A stretch of 64,000 nt of DNA from Porogramme epimiltina (lineage: Eukaryota > Basidiomycota > Agaricomycetes > Polyporales > Polyporaceae), in assembly GCA_900155495.1 (NCBI GenBank), contig FTLJ01000356.1, positions 33,538 to 97,537 of the forward strand. The letters are read 5' to 3'. The stretch's first letter is position 1. Each line of letters starts with the position of its first letter. Positions 1-11,096 of the stretch are shown here, piece after piece. The notes beneath the pieces are model-generated. The model did not search any database and was not told where the DNA came from. It worked only from the letters and a program-made list of their open reading frames with translations. The translations under genes were made by a program, and so were the position numbers.

Positions 1-317
1 CAGGAGGATCCAGCGCAGCCTCATCATAGATTTCTGCGGGACAAGGTCGGCCCTTCACATGCGAATGGTAGCGGCCGAGCCGAAACATGACAGGTTGCCA
101 AGCTTCCAGTTGCTGGAATAGAGCACGAGGAGTATATCGAGCCGCAACTATCGAGGGCCGGAAGGTAAAGTGTGCGAGACTTAACATTCGTATAAAATAC
201 ATTTGTTGTTGCATCTGGTAGAAGAAACTACGTCCACATCAACATTGAGCCTGCGGGCAATAAAACACATATGCAAAGCTCACCCAATCCCTTGAACCCC
301 CCTACGCTTGACCCCAT
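1..317. other. Left-edge non-coding stretch
   Basis: No supported coding region. It lies downstream of the minus-strand reductase that ends at 318, so it probably holds that gene's 3' UTR and whatever lies beyond it. Short open frames here match nothing I recognise. Confidence 0.4.
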
Positions 318-1839
318 TCACTCCTCCGCCACGACAACAACACACTTACCAAAGTTGACGCCGGTCTGGACGTCGAGAATTGCGTGGCCGGCGCGCTCGA
401 GACCCTGCACGAGGTACTCGTTGTACTTGATCTCGCCCGCGGCGACGCGCGCGGGGAACGTCGCGTAGAACTCGGCCGCGTACTTGGCCTGGAACTCGTT
501 CACGAGGAAGCCGTGGATGTGCAGCTGCTTCGAGATGATGTTGACCAGGTTCGAGATCGGGTGCGGCGCGCTGTTGTAGCCCGAGATCATGCCGCACTCC
601 TGTAGTGGCAAAGTGAAGGGGGGGGGAGTTGTCAGCAGGGATTGCAGGAGGCAGGAGACGATGAGCTTACTATGAAGCGCGCGCCAGAGGCTGCGGCGTC
701 AAGGGCCGCCTCGAGGGTCGTACCGCCGACGTTGTCCCAGTAGCTGAGAAAGGAGAAGTTAGGGTAAGCCTTTGAAAGAAGAAGCCGGGCCACATACACG
801 TTGATAGGGCCCTCGTTCTCGAGCACCTTCCTCGTGTTAACGGTTTTGTAGTTGAAAGACACGTCGGCACCGAGAGACGACGCGAAGGCAGCCTTCTCGT
901 CAGAGCCGGAGGATGCGATAACCTTCAGGCCCTCGGCTTTGGCAATCTGCACAACGGTACTGGGCGAGCACAAGGTCAGCTCTAAGGCGAGCCGCACACA
1001 GTACCATGACGTACGCTCCGACCGGTCCCGCAGCGGTGGTCACAAAGACGGTGTCGCCCTATCACGAGACTGTTAATTATAACCCTACGAATATGTCGTG
1101 CGAGTGAGGCGCACCTTCTTTGAGTTTGCGAACTCTTTCCATGCGTAAAACGCAGTCTGGCCGGGCATGCCGCAGACGCCGACGTATGCAGACCAAGGGA
1201 GGTTTTCCTTGTTCTCGAGGACGCGGTACATCTGAGTGATCTTCAGGACCGCGTACTGCTGGAAGGCTGTAAAACTCGTCAGTCCATTGCAGTGGCAGCT
1301 GAAGCGCTCAGGGAGCTCGGATAAAGCCTACGATAGAAGCCGTAGAGGTGATCGCCCTCCTTGAAAGCTGGGTTTTCGGAGCGCAGTACGACGGCGACGC
1401 CGTGACCTTGCAGACTAAGAGATCAGAGTCAGCTTTAGGAACGTAAAACCTACGGAGATATTAGGAAGCTTACGGCTCGCCGATCGCAAATGGAGCCTAC
1501 ATATGCGCAGAAACGAAGACGGTAAGCCTCCCAAACGGCGAGCCGAAGGGGAAAGACCCTTACGGAGTAGCTCGATTTGGAAGGCGCACGCATACGACCA
1601 CGCATATAGGGATCGACGGAGAGGACGAGGACCCTGACGAGGAACCCGCCCTCAAGGGGGACCGCCTCGAGATCGATGGTCTGCGAGTCGTCGTACACGG
1701 TTGTCTTTCCGGGCTCAGGAAGACCTAGCGTTGGGAGAATAGATTATGACGTCAGTCAGAATTTGTCGGTCGTTGAGAAAACTGACTTACCAGTGGGGAC
1801 CTCGTTAAAGAGGAGACGGCCGTTAGTGACGGGAGCCAT
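318..1839 (-). CDS. NADP-dependent medium-chain reductase (leukotriene B4 / prostaglandin reductase-like)
   Basis: Zinc-free medium-chain dehydrogenase/reductase of the PTGR1 / curcumin-reductase type. The family reduces activated C=C bonds of enals and enones with NADPH in the cytosol. The start is the ATG at 1839, opening MAPVTNGRLLFNEVPTG, followed by an intron. Later exons show the family blocks in order: VLSVDPYMRGRM (GroES-like domain), GDHLYGF, AYVGVCGMPGQTAFYAW, the nucleotide-binding stretch ending TTAAGPVG, KVIASSGSDEKAAF, YWDNVGG, ECGMISGYN and a C-terminal NFGKCVVVV before the stop at 318. There are at least six introns of usual fungal size. A TATA-like element sits about 110 bp upstream of the ATG. 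Family assignment is firm; the in vivo substrate is unknown. Confidence 0.9.
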
Positions 1840-2550
1840 GGTAGTTGCGTTTATGCGGTGGTGGAGAGGCCGTTATCTGGAGCTGGGGAAGAGGTGATTG
1901 AGCTACTTAAGGGGGAATGAGTGGCAAGCGCAAATGGACAACGGGGTTATATACTCTGGCTGAGCGGCAACTTCCCGGCGACAGGCGCAGTGAGAGTTCC
2001 AGCTGGTGGCGGACGTCGCAGCGACGCAGCCTGCCGAGCCCTGTCCCATCCTGCTCTTCTGTCCGCTGTGTGGAGGGCCGAGGGCGGCTTGGTCAGGACC
2101 TGGGACAACCGGGTACATCGCGTCCCGGCGCCGGGACGGATACGTAAGCAAGGTATTTTGCGGTATCGGAGACCAGCTTCCAGCGACCTCGAGCTCGTGG
2201 CGAAGGGACTGGGGAGGATGCGCACGCGTGACGGGACGCGGAGAAATTGAGAGCGCGACGGGTTTCTCTGGGGTGGGAGAAACATCTCCCGCGGCGTCAA
2301 GATGCGGCCGCGGGCGTCCACGCGATCGCTACTCGAGGGGGTGCACCTTGATGCCTACAACCGCTTTCAACCACTTGCTTGTCATACATTCGCCTTGGCG
2401 CCACGGAAAGACATGAATTATGACGTTCTGTGCGTATCGGTATGCTTTCTGTCCAGTGTGTATTGGTACATAAGCAGCGGCAACAACTACACAGTGCATG
2501 TCCAAGACTCAAGAATGCGGTAGCATTATACTAACACATACATTACACGA
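1840..2550. promoter_or_regulatory. Upstream region of the reductase gene
   Basis: No supported gene. Holds the promoter of the minus-strand reductase, with a TATA-like TATATAA read on the minus strand at about 1947-1953, and the 3' flank of the DUF1295 gene. Several GC-rich overlapping open frames here look like chance. Confidence 0.45.
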
Positions 2551-4137
2551 TCACTGCTTCTTCTTCTCAGACGCATCTTGGCCGAACACAAGTCTGTCCG
2601 CCTCCGCTTTCTTACCCCGCAGCGACAGCAGGAGCCCCCAGACAGGGGTGAGGATTGGCACGAACATGGACACGCGCTGCTGGTACGCGCGGTACGCCTC
2701 AGGGTACTTGGACAAGGAGATGCTTTCTGTGAAAAGGGTGGAGGAGAAGAAAAGCCCACAGACGGTCAGTGTGGGCACGAGCGGCCAGAGTGGTGTGATG
2801 CTGTCGAGCGGGAGTGCCGGGAGCTTGGGGCTCTCGGGTGCAAGGAGGGGGAAGAGGTTGATGAGGACCTATGTGCGATGAGGCCTCGCCGGTAACAGGT
2901 AGAACACGGAGGATATGCAACGCACCCAGAAGCTCTGCTCGCAGAAGAAGTTCGGGTGCCGCGACCAGCCCCACAGTCCGCGCGTCACGAAGCCGCGCTT
3001 CGCATCTGCCTCAGTCCACTGGATGCGCGCGCCAGGCCACTCGTTCTTCGCGAGGACCCCGGAGCGCTTGAAAGTCTGGTAGGAGTACTGCTGGTTGTCT
3101 GAGACGAACTCGGCGGTGATGTCGATGAGGGCGAGGGCGGCCAAGACGTAGTCGGACGTGCCGAGAGACTCGGGTTGCTGGACTGCGGCCATCTGTATGG
3201 GGATGGCGAATATGAAGAGTATGACGTTCTGCATGAATGCTGTGCATACAGCTATGGTCAGGGAAACGCTTCGAGAAAGGGCAGAGGATGAATGCGCACC
3301 GATGAAAATTAGGTTAAACAGCTGAAACACTATGGTGTGCATCTGCTTGCGGAGGATTTCCCAGCGATAGTCTTCGTCCTTGCTGAAAGACGATTGGTGT
3401 TCGAACGAAGGGAAGTATGCACTTCGACACTCACAGGTTGAACAGCCCTCGCCTCCATGTGTTGTAAGTGAGGCTGAAAGGTTGTTCAGCTCAACATCGA
3501 ACGTGTGTCAAAGAGAACGCGCACCGGCACATCCAAGTGAACTAGTAACCAAGTATCAGTTTGGGTGATTTGAATAAATTAATGACGAGGTGCTCACCAC
3601 CAGGCCAAACATCAGCAGAGCACGAGGGCTAAACCGCTCCACAACAGCGGGGTTGACAATCTCGGGAACGTATGGGAATAAGGGAAGGGGAGATTTAGAT
3701 GGCCAGAGGGGGAGAAGGGCATAGTAGGCGGCGTAGATGGTCGGGAGGAAGGTCCACACTCTGTCTACTTGGGAGACGTTTCCGGTGACGACGCCGAGGA
3801 CGAAGGCGACGACGGCATTGGAGAAGCAGAACTTGACGGGCCACTGGAACGTGGGCGGAATGCTGTTGTAGTCGAATGAGAGCGGTAGTGCGACGACGGG
3901 GGGAGGAGTCGCGTTGGGGAACGCGGCGTGGTGGCTTTTGAGGCGTGTCTCCTGGTCGCAGTAGTGCAGCCCGCGGGTCGTCGACGATGTCCCCACGCTC
4001 GGCGCGGGCGTGGGATGTGACGCGTCCACTCCCCCGCCTCCGCCCTCTGACGTCTTCGTGATCATCCCCTCGGGACGGCCCGCCATTCCGGCGCACGTGG
4101 CCCTGATTGTCGCTATTTGGAGTGTGGCGCTGTTCAT
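2551..4137 (-). CDS. DUF1295 membrane protein (steroid reductase-like)
   Basis: Multi-pass membrane protein of the DUF1295 family, related to 3-oxo-5-alpha-steroid 4-dehydrogenases and isoprenylcysteine methyltransferases. Diagnostic pieces in order: [15 protein letters not shown] near the N-terminus, [26 protein letters not shown], hydrophobic helices ([23 protein letters not shown]), SYQTFKRSG, then [20 protein letters not shown], the family's conserved C-terminal block, and the tail [17 protein letters not shown]. At least four introns split the gene. The ATG at 4137 gives a long Gly/Pro-rich N-terminal extension; an in-frame ATG near 4086 is an alternative start. The gene is head to head with Sde2, only about 70 bp between start codons, so they share a promoter region. 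The substrate of fungal members is not established. Confidence 0.85.
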
Positions 4138-4209
4138 GCTCCAGACCAGCGCCCATTGTTTCTGCCAAGCTCACCGACGTCCGAGACGACCACGACGTAC
4201 TCTGCCACC

Positions 4210-5130
4210 ATGTCGACTTCTGTGCTCATCTCCACCTTCGCGCCCTTCTCTACTCTCGCCCTTGCGCTGCCATCCGAGACGTCCTTCGGCGAACTCTACC
4301 AAGTCCTTGCCGAACGCTACCCTGATCTTCCCCTCCACTCCAATGCCGCCGACCTCGTCCTCACCCCCACCACTGGCCCGGTCCCAGAGGCTCACACGCA
4401 GATTTCCAGTCTCCTTGGAGATAAAGGGGGGAACGCTCACTCTCTCGTGTCTCTTCGCCTGGTCCCTAGGCTTCGCGGTGGAAAGGGAGGCTTCGGTTCC
4501 CAGCTTCGTGCGGCCGGCGGCCGCATGAGTAGCCAGAAGACGAGCAACAACGACTCGTGCAGGGACCTCAGCGGCAGGCGTCTCAGTACGATCAAAGAGG
4601 CCAAGAAGTGTGTGCATTCAGTCGTTCTCTCACATCGTCTTACTCAACGTCTCCTATAGGCTGGCGGAGTACATTGAGAGCGAGCCCCTCCGCAAGAAAG
4701 CTCAGCAGGAAGCCCAGAGAGCCAAGCTCGAGGCCCTCGAGAGGAAGCTCGGCATCACCCCCGGTGCCGGACCATCGTCTGAGCCTCTACCTGGCAAGAA
4801 ACATCGCCTCGATGATACCGAGTATATCGAACAGAGCAGGGAGATCGTGGACAGTGTTAAGAGTGCCGTCTCAGTTGGTGAGTCTATCCTCGCCTGCTGC
4901 TCTCTCACCCTATTTACACTTCGTGTTCAGCCATGTTGAAGAAGAAAAAGAAGGCGAAGACGTCCCACAGCCCACCCGCGGAGGCGACGAGTAGCAGCTC
5001 CTCCGCCCCTGCCGCCGTGGAGAAGGCCCTTGATGCCGCCTCTGCCGCGACAGAGAAGGTTCTCGAGTCTCCCGCAACGCTTCCCGTGGTAGCCGCTGCG
5101 GCAGTTGCAGTCGGAGTGGCGAGTGCTTGA
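4210..5130 (+). CDS. sde2: Sde2, ubiquitin-fold spliceosome and genome-maintenance factor
   Basis: Three exons (introns 4608-4659 and 4878-4930) give about 271 residues. Residues 1-91 form the Sde2 N-terminal ubiquitin-like fold, ending in the processing site LRGG followed at residue 92 by [19 protein letters not shown]. In fission yeast, de-ubiquitinating enzymes cut after this GG and the Lys-starting mature protein joins the spliceosome to promote excision of selected introns; the human protein is a PCNA-linked replication-stress factor. Next come a helical charged region ([22 protein letters not shown]) and a Lys-rich segment KKKKKAKTS followed by an Ala/Ser-rich tail. Short compared with animal Sde2. 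The start is chosen because the ATG at 4210 opens the ubiquitin fold directly. Confidence 0.9.
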
Positions 5131-5430
5131 TCAGGTGTTGTTTTCCCTAATGGATGTACGCGTAGACTTATGCTCTGTAATCAATACGATGTTCAATCTG
5201 GAAGTTGAAGCTGTTTGCTCCAATTTGTCTTAGGAATGCGACAGTCCGCGACAAGGTGCGATTCCGCCTGCAACCATGTTCTACCCCTAAATCTGAGCCG
5301 TTGTTGAACAGCTGACGCTCACTCGTGGAAGACACCTTGACACCTGACCTCGCATGACGAAGGAGGTTCTCGCTTAAGTAGCTTAAAAGGCCTCGAGAGG
5401 CACCCTGAGCAAGTATCCGGATCGCCAGCC
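5131..5430. promoter_or_regulatory. Sde2 3' flank and glycosidase-like gene promoter
   Basis: A 300-bp intergenic space between two plus-strand genes. No clear core promoter motif beyond an AT-richer stretch about 50 bp before the next ATG. Confidence 0.35.
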
Positions 5431-8304
5431 ATGCGTCGTCCTCTTCTCGCAGCGCTCGCCTCATCAACGCTTTGGGGTGCCGTTGCTCAAATTATCAGCG
5501 CCCCGACCCCAAGTCTGTCTTTCAAAGTCACATCCGGGGACAACGACAACTATTTCTTCCGAGATAATCTCACCAGCGCCCAGCTCCTGCTCACCAGTCC
5601 AAGCAGCACAACTTCGGCTCGGAGACTCGTCGTCGCGCTTCCTGCAGGGAACTCGGGCGCCCTTGCGTATTTCCTCCCCTCAAACCAGGCAGCGAACTCA
5701 ACGTTGAGTGTAGATCTCGTAGAGGGCTCCCTCAAGAGCACGACGACAGACTACTTCAACGTTGGCGTCCAGGCTGACTTGACTTTTGACGGGAATGCTA
5801 CTCTCGGCGTCACCATCCTGGGCGCGGTGCGGGCCATGCGAGGTGAGCCGGCCAAGATATGGGTTAGAGCGCTCTCCATTGAACTGAACACTTGCCGCAG
5901 ACTACGTAGAGGGCGGCGGTACCATGAACGAGATCTTCAATTGGACGCTCGCGCAGTACAACGAGACATCCCTTCGCCTTCATCGGCAATGGATCAACAC
6001 GACGTCGGCGACGTCCTCCGAGTTCAAGGGGGCGGACTTGTACCTCACCGTTCCCTCGGGCAGTGCCGCTCACCTGTCCGTGACGCCTAGTAACAACCAG
6101 ATGACGCCTCCGAAAATCGATATTGTTGCCCCGCCCGGTGCGGCAAACGGTCTGCTGAGGCTTGCAGTTGTCACGAATGAGACCAGCTTTCCTGGCTTGG
6201 ATGCCCAGGAGTTGTTCCTGTCCGCGGATACGAATGGAACGCAAGGGCTTCAGAAGGCTCTTCAAGGACTCGCCGATGGGAGTAACATGGCGGCTCAACA
6301 AGTTCGTACCTATCTAATTGCTGTTGTATCGCAGTAATGTTTTGATGGTTTCCCGTTACTTTCAAGATGTCCTTCCTCACCTACAAGAGCAAGTTTGCAG
6401 CAGGAGGCTGGCGTTTCCTAACTGTGAGCCAACAACCCCCCCNNTGTGCCCACAACCCCCCCCCCCCCCCCCCAATACGCTGAGTTGCTGACACACTAAA
6501 TTTGGATCACAGTACTTCGGAAGAGACTCCCTCATTGCCCTCCGGCTAACGATGCCCGTACTAACGTCTGAGGCGATTGAAACGGTTCTCGGTTCTGTGA
6601 TTGAACGAACGAATTTTACTGGTGCTTTATGCCATGAAGAGACCATTGGTAGGCGTTGTAATCATGTCTCGTGCATTCGGACGCTCATTCTCGTCCAGGG
6701 GACTATGCATCATTTGTACGCGCTGGTCAAATGACCAAATTCTTGCTGGACACTCAGACCGATCACAGATCAATATTCAAAATGGGCAACCAGAACTTGG
6801 CAACCAGCCGTTCTATGACTACAAAGTGCGTATACTATCCCTCTATGTGCTGATTTTGCACCGCTGAATCAAAGCTACAGATGATCGACACAGGTACACG
6901 ATCGCGATGTACACCACTCGGCGCTCTATGCTAATGGCTCTTCTAGATCTCTTACTCCTCCCGGCATTGAGCCACTACCTTCTCGAACTCCCCCAGGGAT
7001 CAGGCAGAGCCTCGGAGTTCTTCTCACGAAATGCCACCTTGCAAAACGGTACATATGCTCAGATTATGAACCGGTGGGTTGCTACCGCCACCTCTGCATA
7101 TTTGTCCCTTACTCAGCAACAAACTCTAAGGACGATCCACTACAATATTGCTCGCGCGACGCCCTTCGCACACTCCCCGACCGTCTCCAACTTGATCGGC
7201 CTCCGCCCCGGGCAGTCAGTGGGCAACTGGCGCGACAGCCAGCAGGGGCTAGGGTATGGCTTCTACCCGTTCGACGTCAATTCGGCGCTTGTTCCTGCCT
7301 CGCTCCGCGCGATCCAAAGCCTCGCCGAGGCAGGCGTGCTAGACTTTGCCGAGGTCGAAGCACGGGAGGTCGGGGATATCGCAAGCGTCTGGGAGGCTCA
7401 CGCGGCGGGGCTGTTCGAGGTAACAATAGAGCGGGAGCGAGCAGAGGCGAGGCTGAGGAACTTCGTAAAGGCGGCGAACTTGAGCGAGGCGCTGTTGGAG
7501 CGCCGAGCCCCGGCGGAGGGGAAGTCCATCTCGTTCTATGGACTGTCGCTGAAGCAGGACGGAACGCCGGTCGAAGTGATGAACTCGGATATTGGGTTTA
7601 ATTTGATGTACGGCTCCAATATTCCACGTGCGTTCCTGGAGCGTGTCGTGGATGCCCTCCAGCCGTACCCTCGAGGTGAGCACGGAACTCGCCTACAGAT
7701 CCGTGTAAGCTGAGACAACTTGACAGGATTACTCACAAATGTGGGTATGGTGGTGGCAAACCCTGCGTACGACTCCAACGCCACCACAATTGACGTCTTA
7801 GACCGCACCGCGTATCATGGGACCGTAGTTTGGTGAGAACCCATTCTCTTCTATCTGCAGCCGGTAAAATTTTATCTGATACGTCTTAGGTCATTCCAAC
7901 AAGGTCTTATGGCAGGTGGCCTCGCGCGCCAGCTGGGCTTCTGTGGGCTGGACATCAGCACTGCCGTTGACACAAATCCGCCACCCTCCCTGCCACCATC
8001 GTGGTGTACGGACGCGGGATTTGTCCAGGGTCTGCGCGATGCACAGGCACGTCTGTGGACATCCATTCGAGGGGCCAAAGACCGTAAGTATTGGTTTTCC
8101 CCCCACGACGCATGCAGACTATTAACGCCGAGCGCTGATGTCCCGTCAGGCATATACTCGGAGGTGTGGTCGTACGCGTTCGACAACGTCACGAACACCT
8201 TTAGCGTCTCCGACCTCGCGAACATCTCACAGGGTGTAGAATCAGATGCTATCCAGCTGTGGTCGTATGGTTTCTTAGGTTTGGGCTATACCGTTTGTGG
8301 ATAA
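5431..8304 (+). CDS. Secreted six-hairpin glycosidase-like protein
   Basis: Starts at ATG 5431 with a signal peptide (MRRPLLAALASSTLWGAVAQ) and carries many Asn-X-Ser/Thr sites, so it is probably secreted and glycosylated. The middle holds AAGGWRFLT joined to YFGRDSLIALRLTMPVL, then HEETIGDYASFVRA, FYDYKMIDTDLLLLPALSHY, SVGNWRDSQQGLG, YGFYPFDVNSALVPA, AYHGTVVWSFQQGLMAGGLA and a C-terminal QLWSYGFLGLGYTVCG. This series resembles fungal proteins annotated as six-hairpin glycosidases, related to glycogen-debranching and GH63-like (alpha/alpha)6 barrels; the acids in GRDS, HEETIGD and NWRDS are candidate catalytic residues. It has many introns, including a 13-nt exon at 6881-6893. A two-base gap with flanking C runs falls inside an intron near 6443. 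Substrate unknown; a GH family number cannot be set from sequence reading alone. Confidence 0.75.
6436..6474. other. Assembly gap (NN) between poly-C runs
   Basis: Two N bases at 6443-6444 lie between C runs at 6436-6442 and 6456-6474. The C runs and the near-repeat of ACAACCCC on both sides point to a homopolymer or sequencing problem. It lies in an intron of the glycosidase-like gene, so the protein reading is unaffected. Confidence 0.9.
6881..6893 (+). other. 13-nt micro-exon
   Basis: ATGATCGACACAG is flanked by a 3' splice site (CTACAG) and a 5' splice site (GTACACG). Joined to its neighbours it gives FYDYK-MIDTD-LLLLPALSH with no frame break, matching the conserved run of this family. 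The introns are 6826-6880 (55 bp) and 6894-6946 (53 bp). Confidence 0.8.
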
Positions 8305-8520
8305 ACTAGTTCACAATTATATCCAGGATGGTCCGAGATATAGGTGCACTGCGTCTCAAACCAGTATGACATATTCCTATGTCCGGATGTGGGCTTCCAT
8401 TCTTAATTAAATCGTGGGCCTCGAAAGGATTCCTTCATGCCTCCGCCCACATTTCGCACGCCAGGCTGTCCCATCCGTGCTGGGGTGCGGACGGGGATGT
8501 CGGCACCTTTCCCAACTCCG

Positions 8521-8630
8521 TGGGCAGCAATAGGCAGCGGTGGGCAGGGATGGGCAGTAGTGGGCAGGGATGGGCAGCGGTGGGCAGCGGTGGGCAGCGG
8601 GGGGCAGGGATGAGCAGGGATGAGCGAGGG
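8521..8630. repeat. 10-bp G-rich minisatellite (11 units)
   Basis: Eleven consecutive 10-bp units fill this stretch with strict 10-base periodicity and a consensus near TGGGCAGSGR; three consecutive units are identical. Each of the first nine units except the second carries GGG or more on the plus strand, so the track could form G-quadruplexes. It lies between the 3' end of the glycosidase-like gene and the TATA-like element before the forkhead gene. Confidence 0.95.
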
Positions 8631-8732
8631 GGGCGGTGATAGGGAGGTAGGAGAAGGTTTGAGTTGGAGTGAGATCGGGGGCACATCGCGTAAGTGCCAT
8701 TTACGTCGGCGCTATCTCACTTTATGAAACCT

Positions 8733-8741
8733 CATATATAA
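8733..8741 (+). promoter_or_regulatory. Putative TATA box of the forkhead gene
   Basis: CATATATAAG lies shortly upstream of the first possible coding sequence of the plus-strand forkhead gene and in the right orientation. Confidence 0.4.
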
Positions 8742-8760
8742 GGATCTATACTTGGGCGTC

Positions 8761-11096
8761 ATGTCGAACCTACACCAATCCACCCTCACCCACGCCAGAG
8801 GTCGACAAAAGAACTCCGTCAGAGCTAGTGGCCTTTCCGACCCCTTAGCCGTCAGGCTCTCGGGGGAGGTCTGGCTGCGAACGACCACTTTTGACATCCA
8901 GGAACTTCCCGACAACTTTGCAACAACAGCATAGTCTATCGGCTCGGCCCCCACTAAGCCGCTATCTAATTCTTCAAATCCATCGAAATGTGACTACTTC
9001 TATCAATTGTGTTGCGCTGACAGGTCAACTAATATCGAGTACTACTGCCAGTCAATCTCAATCTCAATCTCAATCTCAACATTACGATCCATTTCATAAG
9101 CTTCTCGAACCGCATCAAAATGAAAATAGTCCAAAAATATCTCCGGTTCATGGCCTAGTCTCAGTTCCTAGTCAGCTACGGCAAAATATTGTTCACCACG
9201 GCATCGAACATGTCGACTACTCACACTCATATATCCAACATAGTACTAATCTCGTCGACTCTCAATACCACTATACTCCGACCCCTAACGTTGATCCCAC
9301 TCACCCCTCTGAACGACATCTTGTAGTTGGTTTCCCGCTGTCGCTCACCCCTGAGCTCGTCCTCGAAACTTCTGGCCACTGCGATGCACAACTCTCCTCT
9401 TTTTCCCACGACCTCAGTGCGGCCTCGGGGAACCCAACAGCATTACACGCTCACGTAAGCCCAGCACTCTTGATCACATGGATACCCTATCCGAAGTTGA
9501 AGGGAATTGTACTTACAACTTTTTTACTCATTAGCATGACTGGAGCCTAACAGATGAGGCCACTAGGAACGCCATCCGCATCGCACCGCCAGTGGCCGAT
9601 GTCAATCATGGTTATCTTGGAAATGATTTCACACTGTCACGCAGTATGTACCTTAGCTCTCGTGATGTGCAGAGCGCTGCTTCTGACAAATACGCTACGG
9701 CTTTATCACAGAATTCCACGATGAACTTGAATGTGGTGAGAATCTTTGTCAACAGTATGAGGATGCTGGCCCCTCGCAAATGCAAATGCGCATACCTGTG
9801 AGTTTTTCTCGTTCACGCTCCCAGGAGTCACGCATTATATTCACACATTCATTTGTGCTCTATGTACAGGCTTTTGCCCCAGAGATTCATGGGCATATTG
9901 TTGGACGATCTCCACCTACAAACGACGTTCACACACGTAATCATACGCCAACGTATTCAGCGAATGACGTGCACCCACTCATATCAGACAGCGGTATCCG
10001 GGATATACTCGGCCTGGACACCGACCAGGAGCTTAGCCTACGGATCCTCACGGACCCCCCTCGTGGGCAACGCCCATCCCAGTCCACTAAGATCCTATGT
10101 CAACTAGCTATTCTCGGCAGTCCAGAGAGGAAGCTTACTGTTGTAGGCATCTGTGAGGCATTGAAAGAGCGATTTGAATGGTTCCGATGCGAGCCTAAGA
10201 GCTCCTGGAGGGTACGTTCAATTTTTGTGATGCATTTGCTTCTACTGTTAAATGCTGTCACAGGAGACTGTTCGTCGCACCATGAATCGCCACCCTGAGT
10301 GTTTCCGGTCCCTGAAGAAGCCAATCACGGATTCAACGAAGGGGGACTTTTGGGTGGTCGACTATTCGAGGCATAAACCCAAGGCTAACAAGCGTTCAAC
10401 ACGTTCAAGTATCAGACAACGCGTCAAGCTTGGAACCTCTTCTCATGTCTCGGGAGGGTGCGTTTCCTCTATGTATGTGGCTGACATTTTTGTATGATAC
10501 GGCATCTGATTGATGTCTACCCAGTGAGCCCAGCCCCCATGAGTCTCGCTATGTGACAGTGGGACAGAGTCATGAACACTCCACCACCTACGATATGGCC
10601 AGTGAGTCATGAACACCATCTGTAACTCGTGTTTACAGATGTCTGACACTTGGATGCCTCAGCAGATGTTAGCTTGCAGCCTACAAACTATGGTCTTCCT
10701 TACTCCGCTTCTCATGGAAGCATTCGACTCCCGGCTTCGTTCGTCCCGGCGTTAAGCGACATGCAGACGTCCCTCCCACCCGATCAGATTCACACTTACC
10801 CCCCATATCCATCGAGCGAAAATCCGTCAACGACGTGGGGTGCAAGGGAGGCTCAATTGGAATACTACCCGCCGCCGCCGCCGCCGCCACCGCCGCCACC
10901 ACCACCGCCAGCGCCAGCGCCAGCAGCCCCACACCCCTCCTTTCCCCCCAATGCGATGCGTTCAACCCCGGACATTGCGATCAGCAATCCTAGCCCATAT
11001 TCTTCGTGGACGACCCAACATGTAGCCGCGCAATGCTTCAACTACACGCCCCAGCACCCCACCAATGCATCCTACCCGGATCTCACTTACTGGTGA
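8761..11096 (+). CDS. Divergent forkhead-type winged-helix transcription factor
   Basis: The 3' part is secure: exons around 9870-10440 encode GQRPSQSTKILCQLAIL, ERKLTVVGICEALKERFEWF, SSWRETVRRTMNRHPECF, and KGDFWVVDYSRHKPKANKR. This follows the forkhead order (helix 1, helix 2, recognition helix 3, then the beta-wing ending G-x-x-W). The protein continues with a Ser/Pro-rich tail, a polyproline run encoded by CCG/CCA repeats near 10870-10920, and ends ...YPDLTYW at 11096. Upstream exons are rich in Gln, Ser, His and Asn, with a QSQSQSQ run from a hexanucleotide repeat. Introns are many and small. The first exon is uncertain: the open frame at 8891-9456 has no ATG, and ATG 8761 lies in another frame, so the start given is only a lower bound. 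Nuclear regulator by family; targets unknown. Confidence 0.6.
9052..9079 (+). repeat. TCAATC hexanucleotide repeat
   Basis: Four copies of TCAATC in a row plus a partial copy, in frame in the forkhead gene and coding for alternating Gln-Ser. Confidence 0.85.
10868..10926 (+). repeat. CCG/CCA codon repeat (polyproline)
   Basis: Nearly pure CCN codons followed by GCGCCA units, giving 14 consecutive Pro then Ala-Pro repeats in the forkhead protein tail. Prone to length change. Confidence 0.9.

Noticed and set aside
1921..2416. Overlapping open frames of 109-136 codons on both strands upstream of the reductase gene
   Set aside because: Compositionally biased GC-rich frames with no recognisable domain, lying in a promoter with a TATA box; best explained by chance.
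8403..8700. Minus-strand Pro/Ala/His-rich frames over the minisatellite
   Set aside because: They arise because the 10-bp repeat has no stop in those frames; there is no start context or domain.
9481..9560. Transposon or intein insertion as an explanation for frame breaks in the forkhead gene
   Set aside because: All breaks fit ordinary short GT..AG introns; no terminal repeats or target duplications seen.
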